A stretch of 64,000 nt of DNA from Flavobacterium limnophilum (GCF_027111315.2 NZ_CP114289.2:1550001-1614000), one strand, 5' to 3'; counted from the stretch's first letter, positions 1-9,757 are shown. Notes: generated by a model from the sequence alone, not told the origin. A program made the numbers and translations.

Positions 1-1
1 T

Positions 2-661
2 GGTGCCGGAAAAATATTTGGTTTGATGTTTGAAAAATCTTTGGTTAATCTAGACAAAAAACTGGATTATGAAATCAATACCTATTCGGTAAAAGTGGAT
101 GGTTTGGTAAACAAGACCGAGACATTTTATCTGGCGCAGACCTTTACCAGCGAATTTTCAAAAGTAGGCAAGAATGCCGGAATTGTTTTTGCCAAGATTA
201 CCAATTTCTGCAAAAACAACAACATCACCATCAGTGGCAAGCCGTTTATTATATACCATACCTACGACACCGTTAATGAACTGACCCGATTGTCGATCTG
301 TATTCCTATAAAAGATCCTATTTTTATCATTGAAGGAAGCGATATTTCGTCTAAAACACTTGCAACATTCCAGGCCGTAAAAACGACTTTAACCGGCGAT
401 TATTCGCACACCCAAAAAGCATTGGACAAAACTGCGGATTATCTTCGTTCAAAATATCTTACCGTGGATCCTGCATTTTCAAGACTTGAAATCTACACGA
501 TTGGCAAAAACGAAATCAACAATCCATCAAAATGGATTACCGAAATTTATTATCCAATCAAACAAAAAGCGGAGGCAAAACCGACTGTGTTAGATCCGGC
601 AACAACCGAGGAAGTGGTTCCGAAACCTACAAATCAAAAAGAAGTTCCTTCTGAATTTTAA
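2..661 (+). CDS. GyrI-like / SRPBCC family protein, 3' part only
   Basis: The reading frame is open to the left edge of the window, so the start lies outside; the first in-window start codons (TTG 23, ATG 26) are probably internal. The visible ~219 residues look like the C-terminal GyrI-like effector-binding fold attached to SRPBCC proteins in Flavobacterium (recognised from the pattern GAGKIFGL and the long effector-binding-like region, by memory rather than by search). The last ~35 residues are Pro/Glu/Thr-rich and look disordered. No catalytic residues can be named. It ends about 60 bases before an ECF sigma factor gene. Confidence 0.55.
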   Translation, partial: GAGKIFGLMFEKSLVNLDKKLDYEINTYSVKVDGLVNKTETFYLAQTFTSEFSKVGKNAGIVFAKITNFCKNNNITISGKPFIIYHTYDTVNELTRLSICIPIKDPIFIIEGSDISSKTLATFQAVKTTLTGDYSHTQKALDKTADYLRSKYLTVDPAFSRLEIYTIGKNEINNPSKWITEIYYPIKQKAEAKPTVLDPATTEEVVPKPTNQKEVPSEF

Positions 662-723
662 TATTTTTTCACTTTGATTAAACCTTTTTGATAAATTCCA
701 TTCTAAACTTATAAATAATAGCC

Positions 724-1266
724 TTGCAAGAAGAACAGGAATTTATTCAAGAATTATTAAACCCAAAAACGCAAAACCAAGCGTTTCAAAAACTCTTGAA
801 GGAGTATCAAAAGCCGTTGTACAATCATGTTCGGAATATTCTTTTGAATCATGACGATACAGATGACGTCTTGCAAAATACTTTCGTGAAGGTATTTCAA
901 AATTTGAATAAGTTTAAAGGTGAAAGCAAGCTTTTTTCATGGATGTACCGTATTGCAACCAATGAAGCTTTGACTTTTTTAAACCATAAAGCAAAGCTAG
1001 GCGGGGTCAGTTCAGAAACATTACAAAACAAAGCCATCGATAATTTAAAAGCCGACATTTATTTTGACGGCAATGAAATACAAATCAAATTGCAAAAAGC
1101 AATTATACAACTGCCAGAAAAACAACAACTGGTTTTCAAGATGAAATATTTCGAAGAATTGAAATACGAAGAAATCTCGGAAATTCTGGGTACATCGGTG
1201 GGAGCTTTAAAGGCTTCATACCATCATGCCGTAAAAAAAATAGAAGCCTTTGTAACAACAAATTAA
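724..1266 (+). CDS. ECF-type RNA polymerase sigma-70 factor
   Basis: A 180-residue protein with the two-domain ECF layout: region 2 around residues 25-90 (DDTDDVLQNTFVKVFQNL, then FSWMYRIATNEAL) and region 4 around 120-175 (LPEKQQLVFKMKYFEELKYEEISEILG, a helix-turn-helix). ECF factors direct RNA polymerase to a small stress or envelope regulon. The start used is TTG; no ATG lies close upstream in frame. It is followed within 30 bases by a membrane protein gene that could be its anti-sigma factor and then by a Spy/CpxP-like gene, so the three probably form one operon concerned with envelope stress. The target regulon cannot be read from the sequence. Confidence 0.88.
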   Translation: MQEEQEFIQELLNPKTQNQAFQKLLKEYQKPLYNHVRNILLNHDDTDDVLQNTFVKVFQNLNKFKGESKLFSWMYRIATNEALTFLNHKAKLGGVSSETLQNKAIDNLKADIYFDGNEIQIKLQKAIIQLPEKQQLVFKMKYFEELKYEEISEILGTSVGALKASYHHAVKKIEAFVTTN

Positions 1267-1296
1267 ACTTTTTGACAATAATTGAGTCTAACGAAT

Positions 1297-1716
1297 ATGA
1301 TGAAAACATTTAAACTAGATAACGAACCTAAAATTGAACCCGGATTTAAAATCCCGGAAAATTACTTTGACACTTTTTCGGCAAGAGTGACTGAACAATT
1401 ACAAAAAGAAGAGCCAAAAACAATTTCTCTTTTTGCCAGAAAAAAAACTTGGATTTATGCCGCTGCGGCCATTTTGGTATTGGCATTAAGAATTCCTGTT
1501 GTTTACGACAATTTTTACAATCAATCATCAGAAATTGATGAAGCAACATTGGAAAATTACATCAGCTACCATTCCACTGTTTCCGATACAGATTTAGTTA
1601 ATCTTCTGGATGAAAATGACATTCAAAAAATCAATATTGATTTGAATATTGAAGACAAAACCATAGAAAACGAACTTTCGGCAGACAACAATTTAGAACA
1701 ATATTTATTAAATTAA
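1297..1716 (+). CDS. Single-pass membrane protein, possible anti-sigma factor
   Basis: About 139 residues from ATG 1297 (a second ATG follows at 1300; a TTG at 1282 is also in frame). There is a soluble N-terminal part containing a PENYFDTFSARV motif common in Flavobacteriia proteins downstream of ECF factors, one hydrophobic segment around residues 50-72, and an acidic C-terminal part that would lie in the periplasm. This topology and its place between an ECF sigma gene and a Spy-like gene suggest an anti-sigma or sensor role, but no defined anti-sigma zinc motif is present. The function is inference from context. Confidence 0.6.
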   Translation: MMKTFKLDNEPKIEPGFKIPENYFDTFSARVTEQLQKEEPKTISLFARKKTWIYAAAAILVLALRIPVVYDNFYNQSSEIDEATLENYISYHSTVSDTDLVNLLDENDIQKINIDLNIEDKTIENELSADNNLEQYLLN

Positions 1717-1722
1717 GACCCA

Positions 1723-2178
1723 ATGAGAACAAACAAAACATTTCTGATACTGCTCCTTTTACTTTCGATTTCCTCGTTTGCACAGCAGGAAAAGAACGAA
1801 AAGAAAGAACAAATCAAAGCCTTGAAAGTGGGTTTCATTACCAATGAATTGTCCTTGACAACAGAAGAAGCTTCCAAATTTTGGCCCATATACAATGCTT
1901 TTGACGACAAGCAGTTTGAATTGAGACATCAAAAAATGAAAGCGTTCAAAGCCCGAATGGATGATGAAGCCTTGGACAAAATGAGTGAAAAAGAAGCTGC
2001 TGCCCTACTCGCCCAAATGGAAAGCAACGAGGATGAATTGTGCCAACTTAGAAAAAAATTCATTGCTAATCTAAAAGGAGTACTCCCGGCAACAAAAATC
2101 ATAAAACTGAAAAAAGCCGAGGATAATTTTAATAGAAAACTATTGCAGCAATATCGCAATAAAGGGCCTAAGAAATAA
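1723..2178 (+). CDS. Spy/CpxP-like periplasmic protein
   Basis: A 151-residue exported protein with a clear signal peptide (MRTNKTFLILLLLLSISSFA, cleavage expected before QQEK). The mature part is strongly charged and predicted helical, with a FWPIYNAFDDKQFELR segment typical of the Flavobacteriia periplasmic proteins annotated as Spy/CpxP-like stress sensors. Such proteins bind misfolded envelope proteins or metals. It starts 7 bases after the stop of the membrane protein upstream, so it is almost certainly the third gene of the sigma-factor operon. A strong terminator follows at 2201-2240. Confidence 0.65.
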   Translation: MRTNKTFLILLLLLSISSFAQQEKNEKKEQIKALKVGFITNELSLTTEEASKFWPIYNAFDDKQFELRHQKMKAFKARMDDEALDKMSEKEAAALLAQMESNEDELCQLRKKFIANLKGVLPATKIIKLKKAEDNFNRKLLQQYRNKGPKK

Positions 2179-2200
2179 TCCCCCCTTCTTTTAAAATAAA

Positions 2201-2240
2201 AAAAACCAAGAAACAGTTTCAACTGTTTCTTGGTTTTTTT
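2201..2240 (+). terminator. Intrinsic terminator of the ECF sigma operon
   Basis: A nearly perfect hairpin, AAACCAAGAAACAGTT paired with AACTGTTTCTTGGTTT across a 2-base loop, runs into a T tract. It lies about 25 bases after the Spy-like stop codon. Confidence 0.88.
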
Positions 2241-2391
2241 ATTTAAAACCGTTTGGTATACAATTATTAAAAAACATAAACCATTGTTTTAAAGTTATTT
2301 AAAAACAAGTTGATCTTTTTTTGATTCCACCTCTATTTTATTGGCACAGTAATTGGATAATCAAAAAACAAATAATTTAATCTCATTAATC

Positions 2392-3642
2392 ATGAAAACT
2401 CAAATACTACTATTGACCCTTATGACTTCGGTATTTGCAACACAAATGCAAGGGCAAAACAGAACCATCGTAAATGCAACCAATTCTGAAATTAGCGATA
2501 ACCTGGATTTAAGGGTCGTGGCTTCCCTTTTTGGAGATTCAAAAAATCTTCAGGATTTTGAAAGACAATTAAATGATCCTAAACTACAAATATCAAACTT
2601 GGATTTAAATAACGATAACCAAGTAGATTACTTGCGAGTTATCGAATCGGTAGAAAATAGAACTCACGTGGTTATCATACAATCTGTTCTTGATCGCGAT
2701 TTGTATCAAGATGTGGCCACTATTGAAGTAGAAAAAGACAATTATAACCAAGTGCATGTACAAGTAGTCGGAAATACTTATATGTATGGTCCAAATTATA
2801 TTTATGAGCCTGTTTATTATGCAACTCCGCTTATTTATGCTTCCTTTTGGTTGTCAAGCTATCGTCCTTATTATTCTTCTTGGTCTTGGAATTATTATCC
2901 AAGCTATTACTATGCATGGAATCCATATCCAGTTTTTAGATACCGAAATAACGTGAATTTCTGTCTAAACACCTATTATGGTTACAACAATTACAATTAC
3001 GTAAACTATAGAAGAAGCACTTATGCAGTAAACATATACAATTCAAGACGTTCCAATGGATACGAAAGACAGCATCCTAATTATTCCTTTGAAAGAAGAA
3101 ATTCGAATGTATCCAATCGTTATGAATTAGACCAAAAAAGAAACACGAGAAATATTGGTTATTCTCAAAACAGAATGGAATCACAAAGAAATTATTCCCA
3201 AAACAGGACTGATTCTCCAAGAGTGGCAACGCAACAAAGAACCGAAACTCAAAGAAATTATTCCCAAAACAGGACAGAATCTCCAAGAGTGACAACGCAA
3301 CAAAGAACCGAACCTCAAAGAAATTATTCCCAAAACAGGACAGAATCTCCAAGAGTAACAACGCAACAAAGAACCGAACCTCAAAGAAATTATTCCCAAA
3401 ACAGGACAGAATCTCCAAGAGTAACAACGCAACAACCCCAAAGAGACTACTCACAAAACAGAACAGAATCTCCAAGAGCAACAACACAACAACCTCAAAG
3501 AGATTATTCCCATAACAGAACAGAATCTCCAAGAGCTTCCGCTCCACAAAGAACAGAATCAAGCAGTAGTAATTCTTCTTCAAGAAATTCAGCTTCCGGT
3601 GATGGCAACAATTCCTCAAGAGGCGGTAACAGAAGATCTTGA
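2392..3642 (+). CDS. Secreted Tyr-rich protein with Arg/Gln-rich tandem repeats
   Basis: 416 residues from ATG 2392; this start places a good signal peptide (MKTQILLLTLMTSVFATQ) at the N-terminus, so the in-frame ATG 39 bases upstream is less likely. Residues ~20-125 form a compact domain (SNLDLNNDNQVDYLRVIESVE resembles a calcium-loop-like Asp/Asn segment). Residues ~130-235 are rich in Tyr, Trp, Ser and Asn. The C-terminal third consists of about six imperfect repeats built on QRNYSQNRTESPRVTTQQ, followed by a Ser/Gly-rich tail. No enzyme motif is visible; an envelope or matrix-binding role is possible. It follows the sigma-factor operon but has its own terminator. Confidence 0.7.
   Translation: MKTQILLLTLMTSVFATQMQGQNRTIVNATNSEISDNLDLRVVASLFGDSKNLQDFERQLNDPKLQISNLDLNNDNQVDYLRVIESVENRTHVVIIQSVLDRDLYQDVATIEVEKDNYNQVHVQVVGNTYMYGPNYIYEPVYYATPLIYASFWLSSYRPYYSSWSWNYYPSYYYAWNPYPVFRYRNNVNFCLNTYYGYNNYNYVNYRRSTYAVNIYNSRRSNGYERQHPNYSFERRNSNVSNRYELDQKRNTRNIGYSQNRMESQRNYSQNRTDSPRVATQQRTETQRNYSQNRTESPRVTTQQRTEPQRNYSQNRTESPRVTTQQRTEPQRNYSQNRTESPRVTTQQPQRDYSQNRTESPRATTQQPQRDYSHNRTESPRASAPQRTESSSSNSSSRNSASGDGNNSSRGGNRRS
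3184..3552. repeat. In-frame tandem repeats, 66-bp units shortening to ~54-57 bp
   Basis: About six direct repeats inside the preceding coding sequence. The first three units are 66 bp (22 codons) and nearly identical in DNA (CAAAGAAATTATTCCCAAAA at the start of each); later units lose the RTEP codons and drift. The near-identity at DNA level points to recent expansion by slippage or recombination. Confidence 0.9.
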
Positions 3643-3660
3643 TAACTTTAAAACAGTATT

Positions 3661-3692
3661 AAAAACACGGTTCTTTTGACCGTGTTTTTTTT
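3661..3692 (+). terminator. Intrinsic terminator
   Basis: Hairpin AAAACACGG / CCGTGTTTT with a short TTCTTTTGA loop and a long T run, directly after the repeat protein gene. Confidence 0.85.
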
Positions 3693-3770
3693 TATTAAGT
3701 TTTTTTTATATAAAAATCAATACTATTTCTAAAAAGAGTAAATTTGGCAAGTTTTTATATAAATATAAGT

Positions 3771-5732
3771 ATGAGTATTTCGCATAAGGACTTACACAGT
3801 AAGTTAACGTTAGGAGGTTTATTAGTTTCATTGGGAATAATTTACGGTGATATTGGAACCTCTCCTCTCTATGTAATGAAAGCCATAATTGGCACCCATA
3901 TCATAAATGCAGATATTGTCCTAGGAGGAATATCCTGCGTGTTTTGGACACTTACACTGCAAACCACCATCAAGTATGTACTGATTACTTTAAGTGCGGA
4001 CAACCACGGTGAGGGAGGAATTTTTGCGTTATATGCCTTGGTCAAAAAAACAAAAATCAAATGGTTGATTGTTCCAGCCATCATTGGAGGTAGCGCCTTG
4101 CTTGCCGATGGCATCATCACGCCCCCCATATCGGTATCCTCGGCCGTTGAAGGAATCAAGACATTTTATCCAACAATAAATACGGTTCCAATCGTTATTG
4201 GCATTTTGTTTGTTTTGTTCACCATCCAGCAATTTGGCTCCAAATTGGTAGGTCGTTTTTTTGCACCTATGATGCTGCTTTGGTTTGGTATGCTCGGCAT
4301 TTTGGGTGTGTTGCAAATAGCACAACATCCTGAAGTATTGAAAGCCTTTAACCCCTATTATGCTTACAATTTATTGAAGATACACCCTGAAGGTTTCTAT
4401 GTTTTGGGATTTGTTTTCCTTTGTACCACGGGAGCTGAAGCCTTATATTCAGATATGGGACATTGTGGACGAAAAAACATCAGGATTAGCTGGATTTTTG
4501 TAAAAACTACCTTGGTTTTAAACTACTTTGGACAAGCAGCCTATTTAATTCATCATGAAGGACAAACCTTGGCGGGTTTAGGGGGAGAAAATGGAAATCC
4601 ATTCTACTTAATAATGGCCGATTGGTTTCAGCCCATTGGTATTATAGTGGCAACCTTGGCTGCAGTAATTGCTTCGCAAGCATTGATTAGTGGCTCGTTT
4701 ACGTTGATAAATGAAGCTATGCGATTAAATTTTTGGCCAAAAGTAAAAATAAAATATCCTTCTGAATTGAAAGGACAATTATACATTCCGTCAATTAACT
4801 GGTTGTTGTTTCTTGGATGTGTGGGAGTGGTTTTGCACTTTGAAAAGTCAAGCAATATGGAACATGCTTACGGATTAGCCATTATTTTATGCATGATAAT
4901 GACAACCGTATTACTCAATTATTACATGATAATGAAAAGGGTGAAACTGTACTTTATGGTACCGTTAATAACCATTTATTTAACCATTGAATCCGGTTTT
5001 TTCATAGCCAATATCACCAAATTTGCCGACGGAGGTTATGTTACCTTGATTATAGCTTTCTTGCTGATTTCCATTATGACCATTTGGTATTTTGCCAAGA
5101 AAATCAACAAAAGCTACACTCAAATTGTCAAAATTGAAGATTACAAAAAAGTATTGTTGGAATTAAGCGACGATTTATCCATCCCAAAATATGCTACCCA
5201 TTTGATTTATATGACCAATGCCGGTAGAACCGATGAAATCGAGGAAAAAGTAATGTATTCCATATTACGAAAAAGACCAAAGAGAGCCGATATTTACTGG
5301 TTTGTTCACGTCAATATTTTAAACGAACCGTATAAAACGGAATACAAAGTAACCGAAATTATCGATGACACCTTGTTCAGGGTAGATTTTAATCTAGGTT
5401 TCAGGGAACCAACCAAAATAAGCTTGATGTTCAAGGAAGTAATCAAGGATATGGTTAAAAAAGGAGAAGTAGACGTAACCAGCAGATACGAATCTTTGAA
5501 CAAAAACAACATCATTGGTGATTTCAAATTTGTCTTGTCCGAAAAATACTTGTCCAATGACAGTGATTTGACTTTCTTCGAAAAAATAATCATGAACTCC
5601 TATTTCTTCATCAAAAAAGTGAGTTTGTCCGAAGAAAGTGCCTTTGGTTTAGATAGTGGTTCGGTAAAAATCGAGAAATTCCCGATGGTACTGCATGCTC
5701 CGGAAAACATTGGTTTAACCCGAATTAAGTAG
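3771..5732 (+). CDS. kup: KUP-family potassium uptake protein
   Basis: 653 residues from ATG 3771. The start of the hydrophobic core, LGIIYGDIGTSPLYVMKAI, is the KUP family signature; about 12 membrane segments follow (residues ~15-440), then a soluble cytosolic C-terminal domain of ~200 residues as usual for the family. KUP/HAK/KT proteins import K+ with H+. The in-frame TTG at 3744 would add nine residues but the ATG fits the family start (SHKDLHSKLTLGGLLVSLG). A TAAATTTG box at 3739-3746 resembles the Bacteroidota -7 promoter element. It is monocistronic with a terminator downstream. Confidence 0.95.
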   Translation: MSISHKDLHSKLTLGGLLVSLGIIYGDIGTSPLYVMKAIIGTHIINADIVLGGISCVFWTLTLQTTIKYVLITLSADNHGEGGIFALYALVKKTKIKWLIVPAIIGGSALLADGIITPPISVSSAVEGIKTFYPTINTVPIVIGILFVLFTIQQFGSKLVGRFFAPMMLLWFGMLGILGVLQIAQHPEVLKAFNPYYAYNLLKIHPEGFYVLGFVFLCTTGAEALYSDMGHCGRKNIRISWIFVKTTLVLNYFGQAAYLIHHEGQTLAGLGGENGNPFYLIMADWFQPIGIIVATLAAVIASQALISGSFTLINEAMRLNFWPKVKIKYPSELKGQLYIPSINWLLFLGCVGVVLHFEKSSNMEHAYGLAIILCMIMTTVLLNYYMIMKRVKLYFMVPLITIYLTIESGFFIANITKFADGGYVTLIIAFLLISIMTIWYFAKKINKSYTQIVKIEDYKKVLLELSDDLSIPKYATHLIYMTNAGRTDEIEEKVMYSILRKRPKRADIYWFVHVNILNEPYKTEYKVTEIIDDTLFRVDFNLGFREPTKISLMFKEVIKDMVKKGEVDVTSRYESLNKNNIIGDFKFVLSEKYLSNDSDLTFFEKIIMNSYFFIKKVSLSEESAFGLDSGSVKIEKFPMVLHAPENIGLTRIK

Positions 5733-5753
5733 ACATTACCTTACTATAAATTC

Positions 5754-5787
5754 AAAAAACACTGCATCAAAAACAGTGTTTTTTTTG
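5754..5787 (+). terminator. Intrinsic terminator after kup
   Basis: Stem AAAAAACACTG / CAGTGTTTTTT around a CATCAAAAA loop, with a T run, 22 bases after the kup stop. Confidence 0.85.
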
Positions 5788-5938
5788 TATAAGAACACTT
5801 TCAATACAACAAAATCTAAAATCAATTTCAATGATGAAAGTCATTAATTGCAGCACAACTTTCCATCCAACCAAATCTGAAATCTAAAATCTGAAATCTT
5901 CAATCTAAAATAGTACCTTTGCACTTCAATTATTTAAA

Positions 5939-7195
5939 ATGAGATTACACAGAAATTTAGTTTATACCACCATCGACGCCTTGAATGCCATCTTCAACGA
6001 AGGCGAATATGCCGATAAAGTAGTGGCAAGATCCTTGAAAAAAGACAAACGTTGGGGAAGCTCCGATAGAAAATTTGTTGCAGAAACCATCTACGAAATT
6101 GTACGTTGGAAAAGATTATACTCAGAAATTGCCGAAGTAAAAGAACCATTTGACAGAGACAAACTTTGGAGAATGTTCTCGGTTTGGGCCGTTTTGAGAG
6201 GCTACCCTATCCCCGATTGGCGTCAATTGGAAGGAACACCGGAAAGAAAAATAAAAGGACGTTTCGACGAACTTTTCAAAATTAGAACCCTGAAAGAATC
6301 TATCCCGGACTGGATGGATGAATTGGGTGTAAAAGAATTAGGCGAAAAAGTGTGGACTAAAGAAATTGCAGCCCAAAACCAACCTGCTAAAGTAATTCTA
6401 AGAACCAATACTTTAAAAACAACCAAGGAGCAATTAAGAGCCATCCTAATGGACTTGAATATTGAAACCGAATACCTGAAAGATCAGCCTGATGCTTTAG
6501 TTCTTAAAGAAAGAGCGAATGTTTTCTTGACCGATGCATTCAAACAAGGTTTTTTTGAAGTTCAGGATGCCAATTCACAATTGGTTGCCGCTTTCCTTGA
6601 CGTAAAACCTGGAATGCGCGTGGTCGATACGTGCGCAGGTGCTGGTGGAAAAACATTGCATATTGCCGCTTTGATGGAAAACAAAGGTCAATTGATTGCG
6701 ATGGATTTATACGAAAGTAAATTAAAGCAATTAAAATTGAGAGCCAAAAGAGACGGTGCTTTCAACATCGAATACCGCATTATCGACACGACCAAAGTCA
6801 TCAAGAAACTACACGAAAAAGCGGATAGAGTTCTGATTGACGCACCTTGTAGCGGTTTAGGAGTTTTGAAAAGAAACCCGGATGCCAAATGGAAATTGCA
6901 ACCCGAATTCATCGACAACATTCGTAAAGTACAAGCCGAAGTTTTAGAAAACTATTCCAAAATTGTGAAACCAGGCGGAAAATTAGTTTATGCGACTTGT
7001 TCCGTTTTACCTTCTGAAAATCAAGAACAAGTAGAGAAATTCTTAAAAACCGAAATCGGAAAACAATTCAACTTCATAAAAGACCAAAAAATATTGGCTC
7101 ACGAGTCTGGTTTTGATGGTTTTTACATGGCTTTGCTGGAACGTAAAGAAAGTACAGAACAAAAAGAAAAAAGAGTGCAGAAAGAAATCGAATAA
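5939..7195 (+). CDS. RsmB/NOP-family rRNA (cytosine-C5) methyltransferase
   Basis: 418 residues. An N-terminal NusB-like helical region (~1-130) precedes a Rossmann methyltransferase domain. SAM-binding motif I is VVDTCAGAGGKTLHIAAL near residue 225; motif IV is DAPCSGLGVLKRNPDAKW with the PCS tripeptide; motif VI is YATCSVLPSENQEQV, whose TC cysteine is the catalytic nucleophile of m5C methyltransferases. The two-cysteine arrangement marks an active enzyme of the RsmB/Fmu group, acting on 16S rRNA. A TACCTTTG -7-like box lies at 5914-5921. The C-terminal ~20 residues are Lys/Glu-rich. Confidence 0.9.
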   Translation: MRLHRNLVYTTIDALNAIFNEGEYADKVVARSLKKDKRWGSSDRKFVAETIYEIVRWKRLYSEIAEVKEPFDRDKLWRMFSVWAVLRGYPIPDWRQLEGTPERKIKGRFDELFKIRTLKESIPDWMDELGVKELGEKVWTKEIAAQNQPAKVILRTNTLKTTKEQLRAILMDLNIETEYLKDQPDALVLKERANVFLTDAFKQGFFEVQDANSQLVAAFLDVKPGMRVVDTCAGAGGKTLHIAALMENKGQLIAMDLYESKLKQLKLRAKRDGAFNIEYRIIDTTKVIKKLHEKADRVLIDAPCSGLGVLKRNPDAKWKLQPEFIDNIRKVQAEVLENYSKIVKPGGKLVYATCSVLPSENQEQVEKFLKTEIGKQFNFIKDQKILAHESGFDGFYMALLERKESTEQKEKRVQKEIE

Positions 7196-7222
7196 TATAG
7201 ATTTTAGAATTCATAGTTCACA

Positions 7223-7254
7223 AAAAAAAATCCTCAATTGAGGATTTTTTTGTT
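7223..7254. terminator. Bidirectional terminator between the methyltransferase and rho
   Basis: A-tract, stem AAAATCCTC / GAGGATTTT with AATT at the centre, then a T-tract. It serves the convergent gene ends on both strands. Confidence 0.85.
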
Positions 7255-7298
7255 CTACTATTGTGTCTTAATACTTAATTCTAAATACTTAATACTTC

Positions 7299-9104
7299 TT
7301 AATCATTCATAGAAATCAGAAACTCTTCATTGTTTTTAGTTTTCTTGAAACGATCGTTGATGAAATCCATAGCTTCCACGGGGTTCATGTCCGAAAGATA
7401 TTTACGCATAATCCACATTCTTTGCAATGTTTTTGGGTCTAGCAACAAATCATCACGTCTCGTGCTGGAAGAAGTTAAATCAATGGCAGGGAATATACGT
7501 TTGTTGGCAATTTTTCTGTCCAATTGCAATTCCATGTTTCCTGTTCCTTTGAATTCTTCAAAAATAACTTCATCCATTTTGGAACCTGTTTCAGTCAAGG
7601 CTGTGGCGATGATACTTAATGAACCACCATTCTCCACATTTCTGGCTGCTCCAAAGAAACGTTTTGGTTTTTGCAAGGCATTCGCATCCACACCACCACT
7701 CAATACCTTACCAGAGGCAGGTTGAACTGTGTTATAGGCTCTCGCCAAACGCGTAATCGAATCCAATAAAATCACGACATCGTGACCACATTCCACCAAA
7801 CGTTTTGCTTTTTCAAGAACAATATTGGCAATTTTTACGTGCTCTTGTGGTTCTCTGTCGAAAGTCGAAGCAATTACTTCACCACGAACACTACGTTGCA
7901 TATCGGTAACCTCTTCTGGACGTTCATCAATCAATAAAACAATCAAATAAACTTCAGGATGATTGGCAGCGATTGCGTTGGCAATGTCTTTCAATAACAT
8001 CGTTTTACCCGTTTTAGGTTGTGCCACAATCATTCCACGTTGTCCTTTCCCTATTGGAGAAAACAAATCAATAATTCGGGTAGAAATAGTGCTTTGTCTT
8101 TCGGCCAATTTGAATTTTTCAGAAGGGAAAACAGGCGTTAAATGTTCGAAAGAAACGCGATCTCGAACTACTTGCGGATCGTGCCCGTTGATTTTTAAAA
8201 CGCGAACCAAGGGAAAGAATTTCTCGCCTTCTTTTGGAGGACGCACCACTCCTTTTACGGTATCTCCGGTTTTCAATCCGAACAATCTAATTTGGGAAGT
8301 CGATAAATAAATATCATCTGGCGAAGCCAAATAGTTATAATCGGAAGAACGTAGGAAACCATAACCATCAGGCATCATTTCCAGAACACCTTCACTTTCT
8401 ATAATACCGTCAAATTCAAAATCAGAATCCCTAAAGTTGTTTTTCTTGTTCTTGAAATTAGGGTTCACATTACCATTGCCGTTTTGATTCGGATTTGGAT
8501 TTGGATTTGGATTTTGGTTCTGGTTGGGATTTTGTTTGTGTAATTGGTTGGGGTTTATTTTCTTGGCAGGAACACTTACTTCGGGAGTTTCGGTATTCTC
8601 GGTAGCTGTATTTTCGGTAGTAGTGACTTCAGCAGTGGTTTCTTCAACAGTTTTGGCTGGTTCATTACCATCAGAAGCTAATTTTGCTTCTTCTTTTTGC
8701 TTCTGCAAAGCCATCTTCTTTTCGTAAGCTGATTTGTTGAACTTAATCACCTTGCCAACTTTTTTTTCAGTTATTTCAGGTGCTTTTTCTTCAGTAACGA
8801 CTGTTTCTCCAACTGCTGCTGTTTCAACTGGAGTTTCATCTTCTGTAAAAAGGGAAGCGTTTGGAGTTTTCTGGATAGCTACTTTTTTGGGAGCAACAAT
8901 TCGGGCTCTTTTTGGTTTTTCGTCTTCCGGTTTAGCTTCGGCTTTAGACTCTGGAGCTGCCTCTGAATTGGCCGATTGAAGTTCTAAAATTTGGTTAATT
9001 AAAACCTCTTTTTTTACTCCGTTAAATTTTATTGTTTTAGCTGCTTTAGCTATTTCTTGAAGCTCAGAAAGCTTCATTTCTTTTAATACAGAAATGTCAA
9101 ACAT
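7299..9104 (-). CDS. rho: Transcription termination factor Rho with long disordered insert
   Basis: 601 residues, far longer than E. coli Rho (419). Residues 1-44 form the SAP-like N-terminal helices; ~45-225 are an Ala/Glu/Thr/Lys-rich stretch ending in an Asn/Pro/Gln-rich run near 193-213; ~232-305 are the cold-shock RNA-binding domain; the ATPase follows with Walker A at 361-368 (AQPKTGKT) and Walker B at 443-449 (VVILLDS). Rho is the RNA-dependent helicase that ends transcription. The insert is typical of Bacteroidota Rho; in Bacteroides thetaiotaomicron a comparable disordered region has been reported to drive phase separation. Confidence 0.97.
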   Translation of the reverse strand: MFDISVLKEMKLSELQEIAKAAKTIKFNGVKKEVLINQILELQSANSEAAPESKAEAKPEDEKPKRARIVAPKKVAIQKTPNASLFTEDETPVETAAVGETVVTEEKAPEITEKKVGKVIKFNKSAYEKKMALQKQKEEAKLASDGNEPAKTVEETTAEVTTTENTATENTETPEVSVPAKKINPNQLHKQNPNQNQNPNPNPNPNQNGNGNVNPNFKNKKNNFRDSDFEFDGIIESEGVLEMMPDGYGFLRSSDYNYLASPDDIYLSTSQIRLFGLKTGDTVKGVVRPPKEGEKFFPLVRVLKINGHDPQVVRDRVSFEHLTPVFPSEKFKLAERQSTISTRIIDLFSPIGKGQRGMIVAQPKTGKTMLLKDIANAIAANHPEVYLIVLLIDERPEEVTDMQRSVRGEVIASTFDREPQEHVKIANIVLEKAKRLVECGHDVVILLDSITRLARAYNTVQPASGKVLSGGVDANALQKPKRFFGAARNVENGGSLSIIATALTETGSKMDEVIFEEFKGTGNMELQLDRKIANKRIFPAIDLTSSSTRRDDLLLDPKTLQRMWIMRKYLSDMNPVEAMDFINDRFKKTKNNEEFLISMND

Positions 9105-9286
9105 AAATGTTCTATGAGTTTAAATATTTGGGGATTACTATAAAAGTGAGTAGTAAATTTTTGATTTTGAATTCACCGCAGAATGAAGTACTTACGGAAT
9201 TGTTATGCAATAATACGAAATAATTTTTAGCTTACAATAGTATTTATTAAAAAGAAAAATATATTTTTGTCAAACAAAACAAAACA

Positions 9287-9700
9287 ATGTTACAAAGAAT
9301 TCAAACCATTTATTTACTTCTTGCCTTTGTGGTAACTGGCGTTTTACCATTTTTAATTCCATTATGGGAAATGGCAGATGGCAAAGACTACTACTTTATG
9401 CAAAATCAAGCGTATGTGGTGATTTTAGGTCTAAGCACTACGCTTAGTTTGTTGAGTATTGTATCATATAAAAAAAGACAAAATCAATTTGTTATCGGCA
9501 GATTGAACATAATATTAAATTTAATTTTATTAGGCTTGTTTGTTTATCGTTCACTAAATGTATCTGGAGAAACCATAGCGGTTTCTGAGAAAGGTATTGG
9601 GATGTTTCTGCCAATTGTTGCTATCGTATTATTAGTGTTAGCTAATAAGGCCATCAAAAAGGATGAAGATCTTGTAAAATCTGTGGACCGATTGAGATAA
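9287..9700 (+). CDS. DUF4293 family membrane protein
   Basis: 137 residues with four hydrophobic segments (about 6-27, 44-62, 70-90, 105-123), starting MLQRIQTIYLLLAFV, the usual beginning of DUF4293 proteins of Bacteroidota. Its function is unknown. The gene is divergent from rho, as often seen for this family, and shares a 180-base intergenic region; a TATTTTTG box at 9262-9269 resembles the Bacteroidota -7 element and sits 18 bases before the ATG. Confidence 0.85.
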   Translation: MLQRIQTIYLLLAFVVTGVLPFLIPLWEMADGKDYYFMQNQAYVVILGLSTTLSLLSIVSYKKRQNQFVIGRLNIILNLILLGLFVYRSLNVSGETIAVSEKGIGMFLPIVAIVLLVLANKAIKKDEDLVKSVDRLR

Positions 9701-9729
9701 TCCTATAATCTTAGTTTATGTGCGAAGGA

Positions 9730-9757
9730 AACCCGAATGAAAGTTCGGGTTTTTTTG
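9730..9757 (+). terminator. Intrinsic terminator after the DUF4293 gene
   Basis: ACCCGAA / TTCGGGT stem with a six-base loop followed by seven T residues. Confidence 0.85.

Noticed and set aside
3184..3552. Repeat block considered as a CRISPR array
   Set aside because: Repeats are contiguous, in frame and coding; there are no unique spacers and no cas genes.
3077..3619. Long antisense frames over the repeat protein gene
   Set aside because: Created by the periodic codon pattern of the in-frame repeats on the opposite strand; no signal of real coding.
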